A DNA stretch of 64,000 bases from JAJDXO01 sp965213765. Lineage in GTDB: Bacteria; Pseudomonadota; Alphaproteobacteria; Rhodospirillales; UBA2165. Positions 24,786 to 34,427 of this stretch are shown one piece after another. Numbering within the stretch: position 1 is the stretch's first letter; each line of letters starts with the position of its first letter. Location of the stretch: positions 62,001-126,000 of the forward strand of contig OZ243926.1 of NCBI GenBank assembly GCA_965213765.1, in the 5' to 3' direction. A model generated the notes under the pieces. The model saw only the letters and a program-made list of their open reading frames with translations. It had not been told where the DNA came from and made no database searches. The translations under genes and the position numbers were made by a program.

Positions 24786-25654
24786 TCGGTCACGCCATTC
24801 GCGCCCTGACTATCCATATGGGCTTCGTAGGCGTGATAGAGGCTGCGGGTGATCTCCCCCGCCTCGCCGTTGCCGATCACCGTGTCATCGATGGCCACCA
24901 CCGGCTTCACGTAAGACGTCGAACTCGTGAGAAAGGCTTCCTTTGCCTGCTTGGCCTCCGCCACGCTAAAAGCTCGCTCCACCAGCCGGACGCCGGCTTG
25001 TTCCGCGAGTTTGATGACCGCGATGCGGGTGATCCCACCGAGGATGAAGTTGTCGAGATGGCGGGTGATCAGTTCTCCATCCTTGGTCACGATCCAGGCG
25101 TTTGCCGCGGATCCCTCGGTTATGACGCCGTCATCGTCGACCAGCCAAGCGTCGCCGGCGCCGGAATCCAGTGCCGATTGTTTGGCGAGGACGTTCGGGA
25201 GCAGCGAAACGGATTTGATGTCGCACCGCCGCCAGCGAAGATCGGGAACCGTGATCACCGAGATTCCCCTGAGTCCGGTCTCGGGATCAGGCTGACGGAC
25301 AGGCAACGCATAGACCACGAGTGAGCTCTCGGCCCCGGCTGGGAAGGGATGATCGCGGGGCGCAACGCCCCGAGTGATCTGGAGGTATACCTTGCCGTCC
25401 CGGACCCGATTACGGCGAATAATCTCGCGCATGATGAACTTGAGGGGCTGTCCGGAAACCGGCGCAGCGAGCCGTAATTCTCCGAGCGACCGGTCCAGTC
25501 GGCCGAGATGATGGTCTTCGTCGACCAGGCCCCCGCCCCTCACTGCGATCACTTCGTAAACGCCGTCGGCGAACTGGTATCCACGGTCTTCGACATGGAC
25601 CGCCGCCTCCCGGTGCGGCAGGTACTGACCGTTGACGTAAGTAATTCTTGGCAT
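24782..25654 (-). CDS. D-amino-acid aminotransferase (PLP class IV)
   Basis: A 290-aa fold-type IV transaminase. Visible are the N-terminal YVNGQYLPHREAAVHVEDRGYQFADGVYE, QITRGVAPRDHPFP, the PLP lysine in DIKSVSLLPNVLAKQ and EGSAANAWIV. The start is set at ATG 25654 (MPRITYVNG); the frame continues upstream into the trkA coding region without similarity. It would make D-Glu or D-Ala for peptidoglycan from D-amino-acid donors. Position between trkA and hfq is common in alphaproteobacteria. Confidence 0.88.
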   Translation of the reverse strand: MPRITYVNGQYLPHREAAVHVEDRGYQFADGVYEVIAVRGGGLVDEDHHLGRLDRSLGELRLAAPVSGQPLKFIMREIIRRNRVRDGKVYLQITRGVAPRDHPFPAGAESSLVVYALPVRQPDPETGLRGISVITVPDLRWRRCDIKSVSLLPNVLAKQSALDSGAGDAWLVDDDGVITEGSAANAWIVTKDGELITRHLDNFILGGITRIAVIKLAEQAGVRLVERAFSVAEAKQAKEAFLTSSTSYVKPVVAIDDTVIGNGEAGEITRSLYHAYEAHMDSQGANGVTD

Positions 25655-25661
25655 GACGCGG

Positions 25662-27038
25662 CTAGAAAAACTCCAGGCGGACGGAGAACATCTTCTCGAC
25701 TTCCTTAACCGCCTCGCTCCGCGCGAACAAGACAATCCGATCGCCGACTTCCACCACGGTCGAGCCGCGGGGCAAAATAACCTCATCCTCCCGGACAACC
25801 GATCCCAAAATGACATCGTCGGGCAGTTCGGCCTCGCGCAGCGGTTTGCCGATCAGGCCCGATGTATCCATGGCTTCGGCCTCGATCAGTTCGCCGAACC
25901 CATCCCGCAACGTGTTTACCGAATGAATACGGCCTCGCCGGACATGCTGAAGGATCGTGGAGACCGTGATGTTGCGGGGGCTGACCGCGACGTCGACCCC
26001 GAGGGATGCGATCAATGGCGCGTAGGCGCTGCTGTTGACCAAGGTAATGGCGCGGTCGCTGCCCAGGCGCTTGGCCAGCAGCGAAGCCAGAATGTTGGTC
26101 TCGTCGTCGTTTGTCACGGCGACCACGGCTTCAGCGGTTCCCACATTGGCCTCTTCCAGGATATCGGCCTCGAGGACATCGCCCTCAAGCACCACGGACC
26201 GCTTGAGCGTCCGCGCCGCTGCCTCGGCGCGCACCTTATCTGCTTCGATCACCTTGAGATTTACCGACGGATTGTTCTCTTCGATCGCCTGGGCCAGGAA
26301 CTGACCGATGTTTCCGCCGCCGAATATGACCAGACGGCGCGCCTCGGCTTCTTCATGCCCGAAGGCCGCCATTGCGCGCGGCACATGGTCACTCTCGGCG
26401 ACGAAGTAAACCTCGTCTCCCGGCAACATTTCGTCGTCGGCCGACGGAATTCGCGCCTCGTTGTCCCGCGCCAGGCCGATGATCACCACGTTGAGATCGG
26501 GGAACAGCTGGGTGAGCTGGCGCAGCGGCGTATTGACGATCGGGCAGTCCTCCTCGCATCGGACGCCGATAAGCTTCACCTTACCGTCGACCAGCGGGAT
26601 CATGTCGAAGGCGCCGGGGACCTCGAGGCGGCGGCCGATGGCTTCTGCAACCTCGCGCTCCGGCGAGATTACCACGTCGATGGGCATGTGATCGCGACTG
26701 TACAGGTTCGCCCACATGGGGTTGAGGTAGCCTTGCCGGCGGATACGGGCGATTTTAGTGGTCACGTCGAACAATGAGTGGGCGACTTGGCAGGCCACCA
26801 TATTGACTTCATCGGCCTGGGTGACGGCAATCAACAGATCAGCGTCCGCGGCGCCGGCCCGGGCGAGGATTTCCGGGTGCGAGGCGAAGCCGGTAATCGC
26901 TTTCACGTCGAGCGTATCGGAAATCTTTCGAATGAGTTCGGGCGACTGATCGACAACGGTGATGTCGTTGTCTTCCTGAGCGAGGTAGCGGGCGATATTG
27001 AAGCCGACTTGCCCGGCGCCACAGACGATAACCTTCAT
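25662..27038 (-). CDS. trkA: Trk system potassium uptake regulatory subunit TrkA
   Basis: A 458-aa peripheral protein with two TrkA_N Rossmann domains (GAGQVGFNIARYLA at the start; GGGNIGQFLAQAIEE near residue 236) and two TrkA_C domains. It binds NAD(H)/ATP and gates the TrkH/TrkG K+ channel on the inner membrane. It lies downstream of ntrX, the typical alphaproteobacterial order. Confidence 0.94.
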   Translation of the reverse strand: MKVIVCGAGQVGFNIARYLAQEDNDITVVDQSPELIRKISDTLDVKAITGFASHPEILARAGAADADLLIAVTQADEVNMVACQVAHSLFDVTTKIARIRRQGYLNPMWANLYSRDHMPIDVVISPEREVAEAIGRRLEVPGAFDMIPLVDGKVKLIGVRCEEDCPIVNTPLRQLTQLFPDLNVVIIGLARDNEARIPSADDEMLPGDEVYFVAESDHVPRAMAAFGHEEAEARRLVIFGGGNIGQFLAQAIEENNPSVNLKVIEADKVRAEAAARTLKRSVVLEGDVLEADILEEANVGTAEAVVAVTNDDETNILASLLAKRLGSDRAITLVNSSAYAPLIASLGVDVAVSPRNITVSTILQHVRRGRIHSVNTLRDGFGELIEAEAMDTSGLIGKPLREAELPDDVILGSVVREDEVILPRGSTVVEVGDRIVLFARSEAVKEVEKMFSVRLEFF

Positions 27039-27070
27039 CTATCCAATTCCGTTAGTGCCCGGCTCGGCGA

Positions 27071-28480
27071 TCAGTTGCCGGCGCTGCGCGCCCGGTCTTC
27101 GGACTGGACGCCCAGTGACTTGAGTTTTCGATGGAGTGCCGAGCGCTCCATGCCGACAAAGGCGGCGGTGCGGGAGATATTGCCGCCGAACCGGGTGACC
27201 TGCGCCATCAGGTATTTCCGCTCAAAAATTTCACGTGCCTCGCGCAGCGGCAGACCCATGATTTCCGAATTGTCATTGCCGAGCTCGACCGCCGGCGCGC
27301 CGGAACGTATCTCATTGGGAACCATGTCGGAGCGGATCGGTTCGTCGCTCTCGCCAGGCGCCATGATCAGGAGGCGTTCGACCACATTTTTCAGCTCGCG
27401 CACGTTGCCGGGCCATTCGTAGGCCTGCAGCGTCGCAATCGCGTCTTCGGCGAATTCGCGGGGCGGGTTACCGACATTTTCCGCCGTCCGTTCCATGAAA
27501 AACTTGGCCAGAGCGGGGATATCCTCCCGGCATTCCCTGAGTGGCGGGACTTCCAGTGGCACCACCCTAAGGCGGTAAAACAGATCCTCGCGGAACCTGC
27601 CTTCGCTCATTAGTTGGCTCAGGTCCTTGGTTGACGCCGCCATGACCCGAACGTCCACCTCGACGCGGGTCGTGCCGCCCACTCGCTGAAATGTCTGCTC
27701 CTGCAGCGCCCGCACGATCTTACCCTGCGTCTCGATAGGCATATCGGCGACTTCGTCAAGAAACAGCGTCCCGTTATGCGCTTGTTCGAAAGTACCGATC
27801 AGATGCTGGTTTTCGCCGCCGTCCCCTGTTCCGGCCTCGCGGCCGAACAGGCTGAGCTCGAACCCATCGGCCTGCAAGGTGGCGCAATTGACCGAGATAA
27901 AAGGGCCTGCTGACCGGTTGGAGTTGGCGTGCAGCAGACGGGCGACCACGTCCTTGCCTGCGCCCGCCGGGCCGGTGATCAGGACCCGGCTGTTGGCCGG
28001 CGCAACCCGGGAGATGGATTGTCGGAGTTGGGTGATGGCGGGCGAATTGCCGACTAACTCGATGTCGCCCCCGGCGCGGCGCCGGAGCTCTTCGTTCTCG
28101 CGCTTCAAGGCAGCGGCCTCGACCGCACGATTGACGACCATGATCATCCGGTCGGCCGTAAAAGGCTTCTCGATAAAATCATAGGCGCCGAGATTGATCG
28201 CGGTGACGGCCGTTTCGATATTTCCGTGCCCGCTCATCATCACGACCGGCAGCGAGGGGTGCGATTGACGAACCGCTTCGAGAATCTGCATCCCGTCCAG
28301 CTTGCTCCCTTCGAGCCAAATATCCAGCAACATCAGGCTTGGCCGGCGAGTTTCGATCATCGCCATCGCGCTGTCGGAATCATGCGCTTCCCTCGTCTGG
28401 TGCCCCTCGTCTGCGAGAATCCCAGCGGTCAGCATTCGGATGTCTGCCTCGTCGTCGACGATTAGAATGTCATGCGCCAT
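27071..28480 (-). CDS. ntrX: Nitrogen-regulation response regulator NtrX
   Basis: A 469-aa protein: receiver domain (VDDEADIRML; phosphoacceptor D in LMLLDIWLEG), AAA+ domain (Walker A-like GPAGAGKDVVARLL, Walker B GTLFLDEVADMP) and a C-terminal Fis-type HTH (GNISRTAAFVGMERSALHRK). The sigma-54-contacting GAFTGA loop is not present: the position reads SLFGREAGTGDGGEN. It probably regulates without sigma-54, as reported for some alphaproteobacterial NtrX. It overlaps the end of ntrY by 11 bp. Confidence 0.93.
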   Translation of the reverse strand: MAHDILIVDDEADIRMLTAGILADEGHQTREAHDSDSAMAMIETRRPSLMLLDIWLEGSKLDGMQILEAVRQSHPSLPVVMMSGHGNIETAVTAINLGAYDFIEKPFTADRMIMVVNRAVEAAALKRENEELRRRAGGDIELVGNSPAITQLRQSISRVAPANSRVLITGPAGAGKDVVARLLHANSNRSAGPFISVNCATLQADGFELSLFGREAGTGDGGENQHLIGTFEQAHNGTLFLDEVADMPIETQGKIVRALQEQTFQRVGGTTRVEVDVRVMAASTKDLSQLMSEGRFREDLFYRLRVVPLEVPPLRECREDIPALAKFFMERTAENVGNPPREFAEDAIATLQAYEWPGNVRELKNVVERLLIMAPGESDEPIRSDMVPNEIRSGAPAVELGNDNSEIMGLPLREAREIFERKYLMAQVTRFGGNISRTAAFVGMERSALHRKLKSLGVQSEDRARSAGN

Positions 28481-30752
28481 GGGCCAGGGTCGTGTTTTCC
28501 GTGGTTTCGTCGGGATCCGGGTTGGTGTCGTTGTCCGCAGCGGCTTCCCGCCCGAACATCAATGAGATACGGGCCCCGCCCTCATCTCGGTTCCGCAATA
28601 CTAGATCACCTTGGTGATCTTCCATAATTTTCTTCACGATCGCCAGCCCCAGCCCCGTCCCCTTTGACCGGGTCGTGACGTAAGGCTCCGTAAGCCGGTC
28701 AATTAGCTGGTTGGGGAGCCCGCCCCCGTTATCCTCGATTTGGACGACGACATGGCTCGCGGTGTCATTGATGGTCATGGAGATGACGCCGTTCGAAATT
28801 GATTCGGCCTCGCCGAATTTGGCACGGATCGATTCAGCTGAATTCTTGAGTACGTTGGTCAATGCCCGTGAGACCTGTTGACGGTCGCAATTGAGCCGCA
28901 GCGGTTCTTCGGGGAACTCCACTTGATAGCTGATCTCCGGGCATCGATTGCGCTCAAGGAAGACGGCTTCGCGGCATAGTTCCGTGAGGTTTTGGGACTT
29001 GCGGTCCGGCTGAGGCATCCGTGCGAAGGCCGAGAACTCATCGACCATCCCGCCAATGTCTTCGACCTGCCGTATGATTGTCTCGGTGCAACTCGCGAAA
29101 ACCTCCGGATCGCTGACCACTTCGTTCTGATACTTGCGGCGCAATCGCTCCGCAGAGAGTTGGATGGGGGTCAGGGGATTCTTGATCTCATGCGCGATGC
29201 GCCGAGCGATATCCGCCCAGGCGGCTTTTCGCTGCGCCGAAACCAGCTCGGTCACATCATCGAACGTAACGACGAAGCCGATTGCCTTACCGTTGAGTTG
29301 TTCGGCCGCAATGCTGACAACCAGGGTTCGCTGGCGTCCGCCTCGTTCAATCGTCAATTCGGCGTTGGCGGGTTTTGCAGCGGCAGCCGCCACGCCGGCA
29401 AACAGCTCCGCCATTTCCGGAACCACCTCGACCAGGGGCTGACCCAGAGCATTGTCGAGGTCGGTCTCGAGCAACTCGGATGCCCGCCGGTTGGGTAAAT
29501 TAATGCTGCCATCGGCGTCTATGCCGATCACACCAGCCGAGACGCCGCCGAGAACGGTCTCTGTAAATTTGCGCCGCTCATCCAGTTGACGGTTGGCGAC
29601 GACCAGCCCTTCCTGCTGGGTGTTGATCTGCTCGGTCATGCGGTTGAAGGCCCTGCTCAGCATACCGATTTCGTCGCTCGAACTGCTGCCGCCCTCGATT
29701 TGGACGCGGGCTGAAAGATCGCCGGACCGGATCCGTTCGGAGGCGGCAATGAGATTGCCAATGGGTGTCGCCAGTTGGTTGGCCACTGTCCAACCCGTCC
29801 AGACCGCCGCCAAAAGCAGCAGCAGCGCCACCAGCGCAAACACAGCCAGAAAACGGATTTGTAACTCTTCCCGGCTGTCCTCCAATTGCTGGTACTGCGT
29901 TGCGGCTCCGCGGGTCAGAGACAGGTGGTCGAGGACCTGTGGTTCAACGAATCGGCCGACCAGCAAGTACGCGTCCGGGAAGGCCTCCAAACGAATTCCG
30001 GCGCGCACCCGGTCGTCGGAGTCGCTGGACAGTATCTGCACCTCGCCGGGTCGCGTTTGGGTAAATATTTTGCCGAGCAGATCCTGTCCGGCTACATCGA
30101 ACCCGAGAGACACACTGAGGCCCGCCGCCATCAGGGTGTTGCCCGCGCCGTCAACCACAGCCGCCTCGGGAAGGCCCCGAATGAGCGCTTGGGTTTGCAT
30201 CAACTGACGGAAGAATCGCTGATCAACGCGAATCCGAGGTGCCGCGCGATTGAGGTCGTTGGCCATCGCCAACGCGTCGCCGCGGATATTCCGTTGGTGC
30301 TCGCGCAGATAGGCCGTCGCCACCGCCCGAGACTCATTAACCGCTGTCCGCACACGATCACTGAACCACGTCTCGATGCCGAAGTTCAGAAAGAGGCCGG
30401 AGAACACAGCCATCAGGATGGCCGGGATAACCGCCACCAGGCTGAACAAAACCACGAGCCGGATATGCAAACGGGTTGCGGCGCCCCCGGCGGTCCGGCC
30501 GGACCAATTGCGGACGATCCTCCGGACGATCAGCACGCCGAGCGCCAGGGCCAGAATGACATCCAGGTTCAGTAGAATGATCACGGTGGTGAAATCGGTC
30601 TCGATCGGGCCCAGATCGCCCATGGCGATCACGGTGGCGATCCCGGACACGCCCAAGGCCACGACCAAAATCGCCGCTAGAACGCGATTCACATGCATCC
30701 GGCGAAGCCGGACCCGGATGCGTCTAATCTTGTAGCTCGTCGTGTTCGCCAT
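28470..30752 (-). CDS. ntrY: Nitrogen-regulation sensor histidine kinase NtrY
   Basis: A 760-aa membrane kinase. Three or four membrane helices lie in the first ~120 residues, followed by a periplasmic sensing region and another helix around residue 310, then HAMP (ANQLATPIGNLIAASERI), PAS (SAGVIGIDADGSINLPN), HisKA with the phosphorylated H in RRIAHEIKNPLTPIQ and HATPase_c (NVLKNSAES, IEDNGGGLP, GTGLGLAIVKK). It partners NtrX and responds to envelope, redox or nitrogen cues. The overlap with ntrX implies coupled translation. Confidence 0.94.
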   Translation of the reverse strand: MANTTSYKIRRIRVRLRRMHVNRVLAAILVVALGVSGIATVIAMGDLGPIETDFTTVIILLNLDVILALALGVLIVRRIVRNWSGRTAGGAATRLHIRLVVLFSLVAVIPAILMAVFSGLFLNFGIETWFSDRVRTAVNESRAVATAYLREHQRNIRGDALAMANDLNRAAPRIRVDQRFFRQLMQTQALIRGLPEAAVVDGAGNTLMAAGLSVSLGFDVAGQDLLGKIFTQTRPGEVQILSSDSDDRVRAGIRLEAFPDAYLLVGRFVEPQVLDHLSLTRGAATQYQQLEDSREELQIRFLAVFALVALLLLLAAVWTGWTVANQLATPIGNLIAASERIRSGDLSARVQIEGGSSSSDEIGMLSRAFNRMTEQINTQQEGLVVANRQLDERRKFTETVLGGVSAGVIGIDADGSINLPNRRASELLETDLDNALGQPLVEVVPEMAELFAGVAAAAAKPANAELTIERGGRQRTLVVSIAAEQLNGKAIGFVVTFDDVTELVSAQRKAAWADIARRIAHEIKNPLTPIQLSAERLRRKYQNEVVSDPEVFASCTETIIRQVEDIGGMVDEFSAFARMPQPDRKSQNLTELCREAVFLERNRCPEISYQVEFPEEPLRLNCDRQQVSRALTNVLKNSAESIRAKFGEAESISNGVISMTINDTASHVVVQIEDNGGGLPNQLIDRLTEPYVTTRSKGTGLGLAIVKKIMEDHQGDLVLRNRDEGGARISLMFGREAAADNDTNPDPDETTENTTLAHGA

Positions 30753-30814
30753 GGTATGGCCTGTTTACCGGCGGAAACCCGGTGACGGGCGCCGCTGGTG
30801 ATTCATTCCCCGCC

Positions 30815-32248
30815 CTATTTCGGACTTCTCAGGACAGGGACGTTGAGTTCGCGAATTTTCTTCCTAAGCGTGTTCCGGTTCAGTCCCAGCAACTTGGCGG
30901 CGCGCAGCTGATTGCCCCGCGTCGCTTCGAGTGACAGCGAGATAAGCGGCCGCTCGACCTCCTTCAGCACCCGGTCATAAAGCCCGGCCGGGGGCATGAC
31001 ATTGCCGTGCGCCGCAAAGTAGTCTCTCAAATGAATCTCGACGGCGTCGCCGATACCCTTGCCCGCGCGGCTGGCCGGTTCCGGTGGTGGTGATTCGGCT
31101 AGCTCGGCCTCAATCGCCTGGATGCCGATCGTTTCCTCCGAATAAAGCGCGGCGAGCCGGCGGACTAAATTTTCCATCTCGCGCACATTGCCCGGCCAAT
31201 GATAGGCCTGCATTCGATCAAGTGCTGACTCGTCGATGCTCTTCCACGGCAAGCCCTCGTCGGCGCATTGGCTTAAGAAATGGCTGACCATCTCCGGAAT
31301 ATCCTCCCGGCGCTCGCGCAATGCAGGCATTCTGATCGGCACCACGTTCAGCCGGTAATACAGGTCCTCTCGAAACAAACCCTGGCGAATGAGCTGGGTC
31401 AGATCACGGTGCGTGGCGGCGATAATCCGGACATTGGCCTTGATGGGTGTCCGACCGCCGACCGTCGTGTATTCGCCTCCCTGCAGGACCCGGAGCAAAC
31501 GGGTCTGAGCTTCAGCGGGCATGTCCCCAATTTCATCGAGGAAGAGGGTGCCGCCCTCCGCCTGCTCGAAGCTGCCGGATGCTCGTGCGGTTGCGCCGGT
31601 AAAAGATCCTTTTTCGTGACCGAATAGTTCACTCTCGATGAGTTCCCGAGGGATCGCCGCCATGTTGAGAGCAATGAACGGGTGATGCTTGCGCTTGCCG
31701 TAATCGTGAAGCGCACGGGCGGCCAGTTCCTTGCCGGTGCCCGACTCGCCGGAAATCAGAACCGTGAGGTCCGTACCCATCAGCCGCGCAAGCGAGCGAT
31801 ATACCTCCTGCATGGCCGCCGAGCGGCCAATCAGTGGCAGCGTTTCATCGCCGCCCTGCTCCGGCGTATCCTGGGGCTCGGGAGTCGTCTCCAATGCCCG
31901 CCGCACGACGCTGATCAGTTCGTTGAGGTCGAACGGCTTGGGGAGATACTCGAAGGCGCCTCGTTGAGTGGCGTTGACCGCGGTCATCATCGTGTTTTGG
32001 GCGCTCATCACAATGACGCGAAGTTCCGGGCGAATTTTCTTGATCCGGGGTATGAGGTCGAGGCCATTCTCGTCAGGCATCACGACGTCGGTAACGACCA
32101 CATTGCCCTCGCCGTCGTTAACCCACTTCCACAGGGTGGCCGCGTTTCCAGTCGTTCGGACCTCATAGCCGACGCGGCCCAGCGCCTGGCTGACCACCGT
32201 GCGGATGGCGCCGTCGTCGTCCGCGACGAGTACGGTGGAATTAGTCAT
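30815..32248 (-). CDS. ntrC: Nitrogen-regulation response regulator NtrC
   Basis: A 477-aa sigma-54 activator: receiver with VADDDGAIRTVV and phosphoacceptor TDVVMPDENG; AAA+ with Walker A GESGTGKELAAR, the sigma-54 loop GSFTGA and Walker B GTLFLDEIGDMP; C-terminal Fis-type HTH (GNQLRAAKLLGLNRNTLRKK). It activates nitrogen-assimilation genes when phosphorylated by NtrB. Its start overlaps ntrB by eight bases. Confidence 0.95.
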   Translation of the reverse strand: MTNSTVLVADDDGAIRTVVSQALGRVGYEVRTTGNAATLWKWVNDGEGNVVVTDVVMPDENGLDLIPRIKKIRPELRVIVMSAQNTMMTAVNATQRGAFEYLPKPFDLNELISVVRRALETTPEPQDTPEQGGDETLPLIGRSAAMQEVYRSLARLMGTDLTVLISGESGTGKELAARALHDYGKRKHHPFIALNMAAIPRELIESELFGHEKGSFTGATARASGSFEQAEGGTLFLDEIGDMPAEAQTRLLRVLQGGEYTTVGGRTPIKANVRIIAATHRDLTQLIRQGLFREDLYYRLNVVPIRMPALRERREDIPEMVSHFLSQCADEGLPWKSIDESALDRMQAYHWPGNVREMENLVRRLAALYSEETIGIQAIEAELAESPPPEPASRAGKGIGDAVEIHLRDYFAAHGNVMPPAGLYDRVLKEVERPLISLSLEATRGNQLRAAKLLGLNRNTLRKKIRELNVPVLRSPK

Positions 32249-33362
32249 CGTTTTCTTCCTGAGGTTGCTGGGCGACCGCGAGCATCACCTTGAATACCGT
32301 CCGGCCCGGGACACTATCGAACTCGATGACGCCGCCGTGGTCGTCGACCATCTTGGCGACCAGTGCGAGCCCAAGACCGCTGCCTTTGGGTTTTCCGGTC
32401 ACGAAGGGGTCGAACAGGTGATCCTGCAAATCTGCCGGAATGCCATCTCCGTTATCCTGAACCGAGACGACAAGCGGAAGGTTGGTACGGGTTGATAGTC
32501 CGGGGACGGCGAACCTCACGCTGTGCTGGTAAGCGGTGGCAATCGCGATTTCGCCCCCCTTTTCCGGCGTCGCTTCGGCGGCGTTCTTGACCAAATTCAG
32601 AAAAATCTGAACCAGCTGGTCGAAATCACCGTCCACGGCCGGCAGGGACGGGTCATATATTTCACGAATCCGCACGTGGCTCGCGAAGCCGTTGCGAGCC
32701 AGCGTGATGACCCGCTCCAATACCTGGTGGATGTTTACCGCGGTCCGCGCCAAGGGGCGCTGGTCGGAAAACACCTCCATGCGATCGACGAGCGCCGTAA
32801 TCCTGTCGGTTTCGTCGCAAATCAGGCGGGTAAGTGTTTTGTCCTCGGGCTCGGAATTCTGTTCCAGGAGCTGCGCCGCCCCGCGGATGCCGGAGAGCGG
32901 GTTTTTCACCTCGTGGGCCAGCATGGCGGCCATGGCGGTCAACGAGCGCGCCGAGTTGCGGTGCGTCAATTGGCGCTCGATCTTGTCGGCAATGGATCGC
33001 TCGAAAAATGCCAGCACGACATGATCCGGCTGGTCACCCAGCCGCCCCGCCTGCACATTGACGAAATGCTTGTTGATCCGGGGGGATTCCAGGGTCAGAC
33101 CGTATTCCGAAACAGCCGCGCCGACATCGCGGACCAGATCGATGATGGTGAATACCGGACTGTCCTCGGGCAACAGCGTATGGAGCGGTGTCCCGAAAAG
33201 CTGTCCGGCGCTGGCCGAAAGAAACTGTTCGCCCCGGCTGTTGAGAAAGACGATCCGGTTGGATGAATCGACGACAACGACTGCCGATTCCAGCGCGTTC
33301 AGGATTCCGCCAACACCAATGGGTGTTGGCGGCGGTACCGACATGGCGAGGTCCCGGTTCAC
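32241..33362 (-). CDS. ntrB: Nitrogen-regulation sensor histidine kinase NtrB
   Basis: A 373-aa cytoplasmic kinase without membrane segments: PAS domain (ESAVVVVDSSNRIVFLNSRG), HisKA with H in LAHEVKNPLSGIRG and HATPase_c (NLVKNAAEATP, VQDNGDGIP, GSGLGLALV). It phosphorylates NtrC under nitrogen limitation and is controlled by PII proteins. The GTG start at 33362 overlaps the dusB stop (GTGA); ATG at 33344 is an alternative. Confidence 0.94.
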   Translation of the reverse strand: MNRDLAMSVPPPTPIGVGGILNALESAVVVVDSSNRIVFLNSRGEQFLSASAGQLFGTPLHTLLPEDSPVFTIIDLVRDVGAAVSEYGLTLESPRINKHFVNVQAGRLGDQPDHVVLAFFERSIADKIERQLTHRNSARSLTAMAAMLAHEVKNPLSGIRGAAQLLEQNSEPEDKTLTRLICDETDRITALVDRMEVFSDQRPLARTAVNIHQVLERVITLARNGFASHVRIREIYDPSLPAVDGDFDQLVQIFLNLVKNAAEATPEKGGEIAIATAYQHSVRFAVPGLSTRTNLPLVVSVQDNGDGIPADLQDHLFDPFVTGKPKGSGLGLALVAKMVDDHGGVIEFDSVPGRTVFKVMLAVAQQPQEENDD

Positions 33363-34345
33363 GCGGCGCGCCGTTCCGCGAGCGGCTCGTAGAAGTCATT
33401 TATGGCCGCCTTGACCGCCGCCGGTTCGGTCATCCGCATGACGTGATCGCGGAAGCCGGCCGAATTGTGCAGCCCCCGGCTATACCAGCCGATGTGTTTC
33501 CGGGCGATACGTGTACCGCGCTCGGTGCCGTAATGGGAGAGAATGTCGTCGTAGTGGCCCAACAATGTCCGGTGTTGGACGGAAATATCCGGGTCCGGCA
33601 GCCTCTCACCTGTTTCGAGATAGCGCTCGATTTGGCCAAGAAACCAGGGCCGGCCATAGGAGCCGCGGCCAACCATTACCCCATCGGCGCCGGATTGTTC
33701 GAGCAGCGCTCCGGCGTCTTCGGCCGAATTGACGTCGCCATTGCCGATGACCGGAATTCTAACCGCCTCTTTGACCTTGCGGATAAACGCCCAGTCGGCA
33801 CGTCCTTTGTAGAATTGGCAACGGGTCCGCCCATGGACCGTCAGCATCTTGACGCCCGCCTCCTCGGCAATCCTCGCCAGTCGGGGCGCATTGCGCGACG
33901 AATCATTCCAGCCGGTGCGCATCTTAAGGGTGACCGGGAGATCGACCGCGTTCACCACGGCTTCGATGAGTTTGCCGGCAAGCACCTCGTCGCGCATCAG
34001 CGCCGAGCCCGCGTGGCCATTTGTCACCTTCTTGACCGGACATCCCATGTTGATATCGATGATTGCCGCCCCGCGGTCCGCATTGAGCCGCGCCGCCTCG
34101 GCCATGGGTTCCGGCTCGCAGCCGGCCAACTGGACCGCCATCGGAAACTCCTCGGCGCAGTTGCTGGCCATCTTCATGGTCTTCTTGTTGGCATAAATCA
34201 TGGCCATGCTGGCGATCATCTCGGAAATTACCAGTCCGGCGCCGTGGCGTTTGACCAGGCGCCGATACGGCATGTCGGTTACGCCCGACATGGGCGCCAG
34301 CAACACACGGGAGGTCAGCCGGATCGGGCCGATTTCAATGGGCAT
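33359..34345 (-). CDS. dusB: tRNA-dihydrouridine synthase DusB
   Basis: A 328-aa FMN-dependent TIM-barrel enzyme. Motifs are LAPMSGVTDMPYRRL near the start, the catalytic cysteine in NMGCPVKKV, TLKMRTGW, HGRTRCQFYKG and GNGDVNSAEDA. It reduces uridine in tRNA D-loops. dusB directly ahead of ntrB is the classic alphaproteobacterial and enterobacterial (nifR3-ntrB) arrangement. Confidence 0.95.
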   Translation of the reverse strand: MPIEIGPIRLTSRVLLAPMSGVTDMPYRRLVKRHGAGLVISEMIASMAMIYANKKTMKMASNCAEEFPMAVQLAGCEPEPMAEAARLNADRGAAIIDINMGCPVKKVTNGHAGSALMRDEVLAGKLIEAVVNAVDLPVTLKMRTGWNDSSRNAPRLARIAEEAGVKMLTVHGRTRCQFYKGRADWAFIRKVKEAVRIPVIGNGDVNSAEDAGALLEQSGADGVMVGRGSYGRPWFLGQIERYLETGERLPDPDISVQHRTLLGHYDDILSHYGTERGTRIARKHIGWYSRGLHNSAGFRDHVMRMTEPAAVKAAINDFYEPLAERRAA

Positions 34346-34427
34346 GGAATGACTCGCCGAAATTTGCCCATAAATTGAGCATTTTTACCAAGAAAGCAAC
34401 GATTTGCTTGGTCGAAAAGGCGTTTTT

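Noticed and set aside
25653..26777. 374-codon plus-strand frame
   Set aside because: Antisense to trkA; no recognisable domain.
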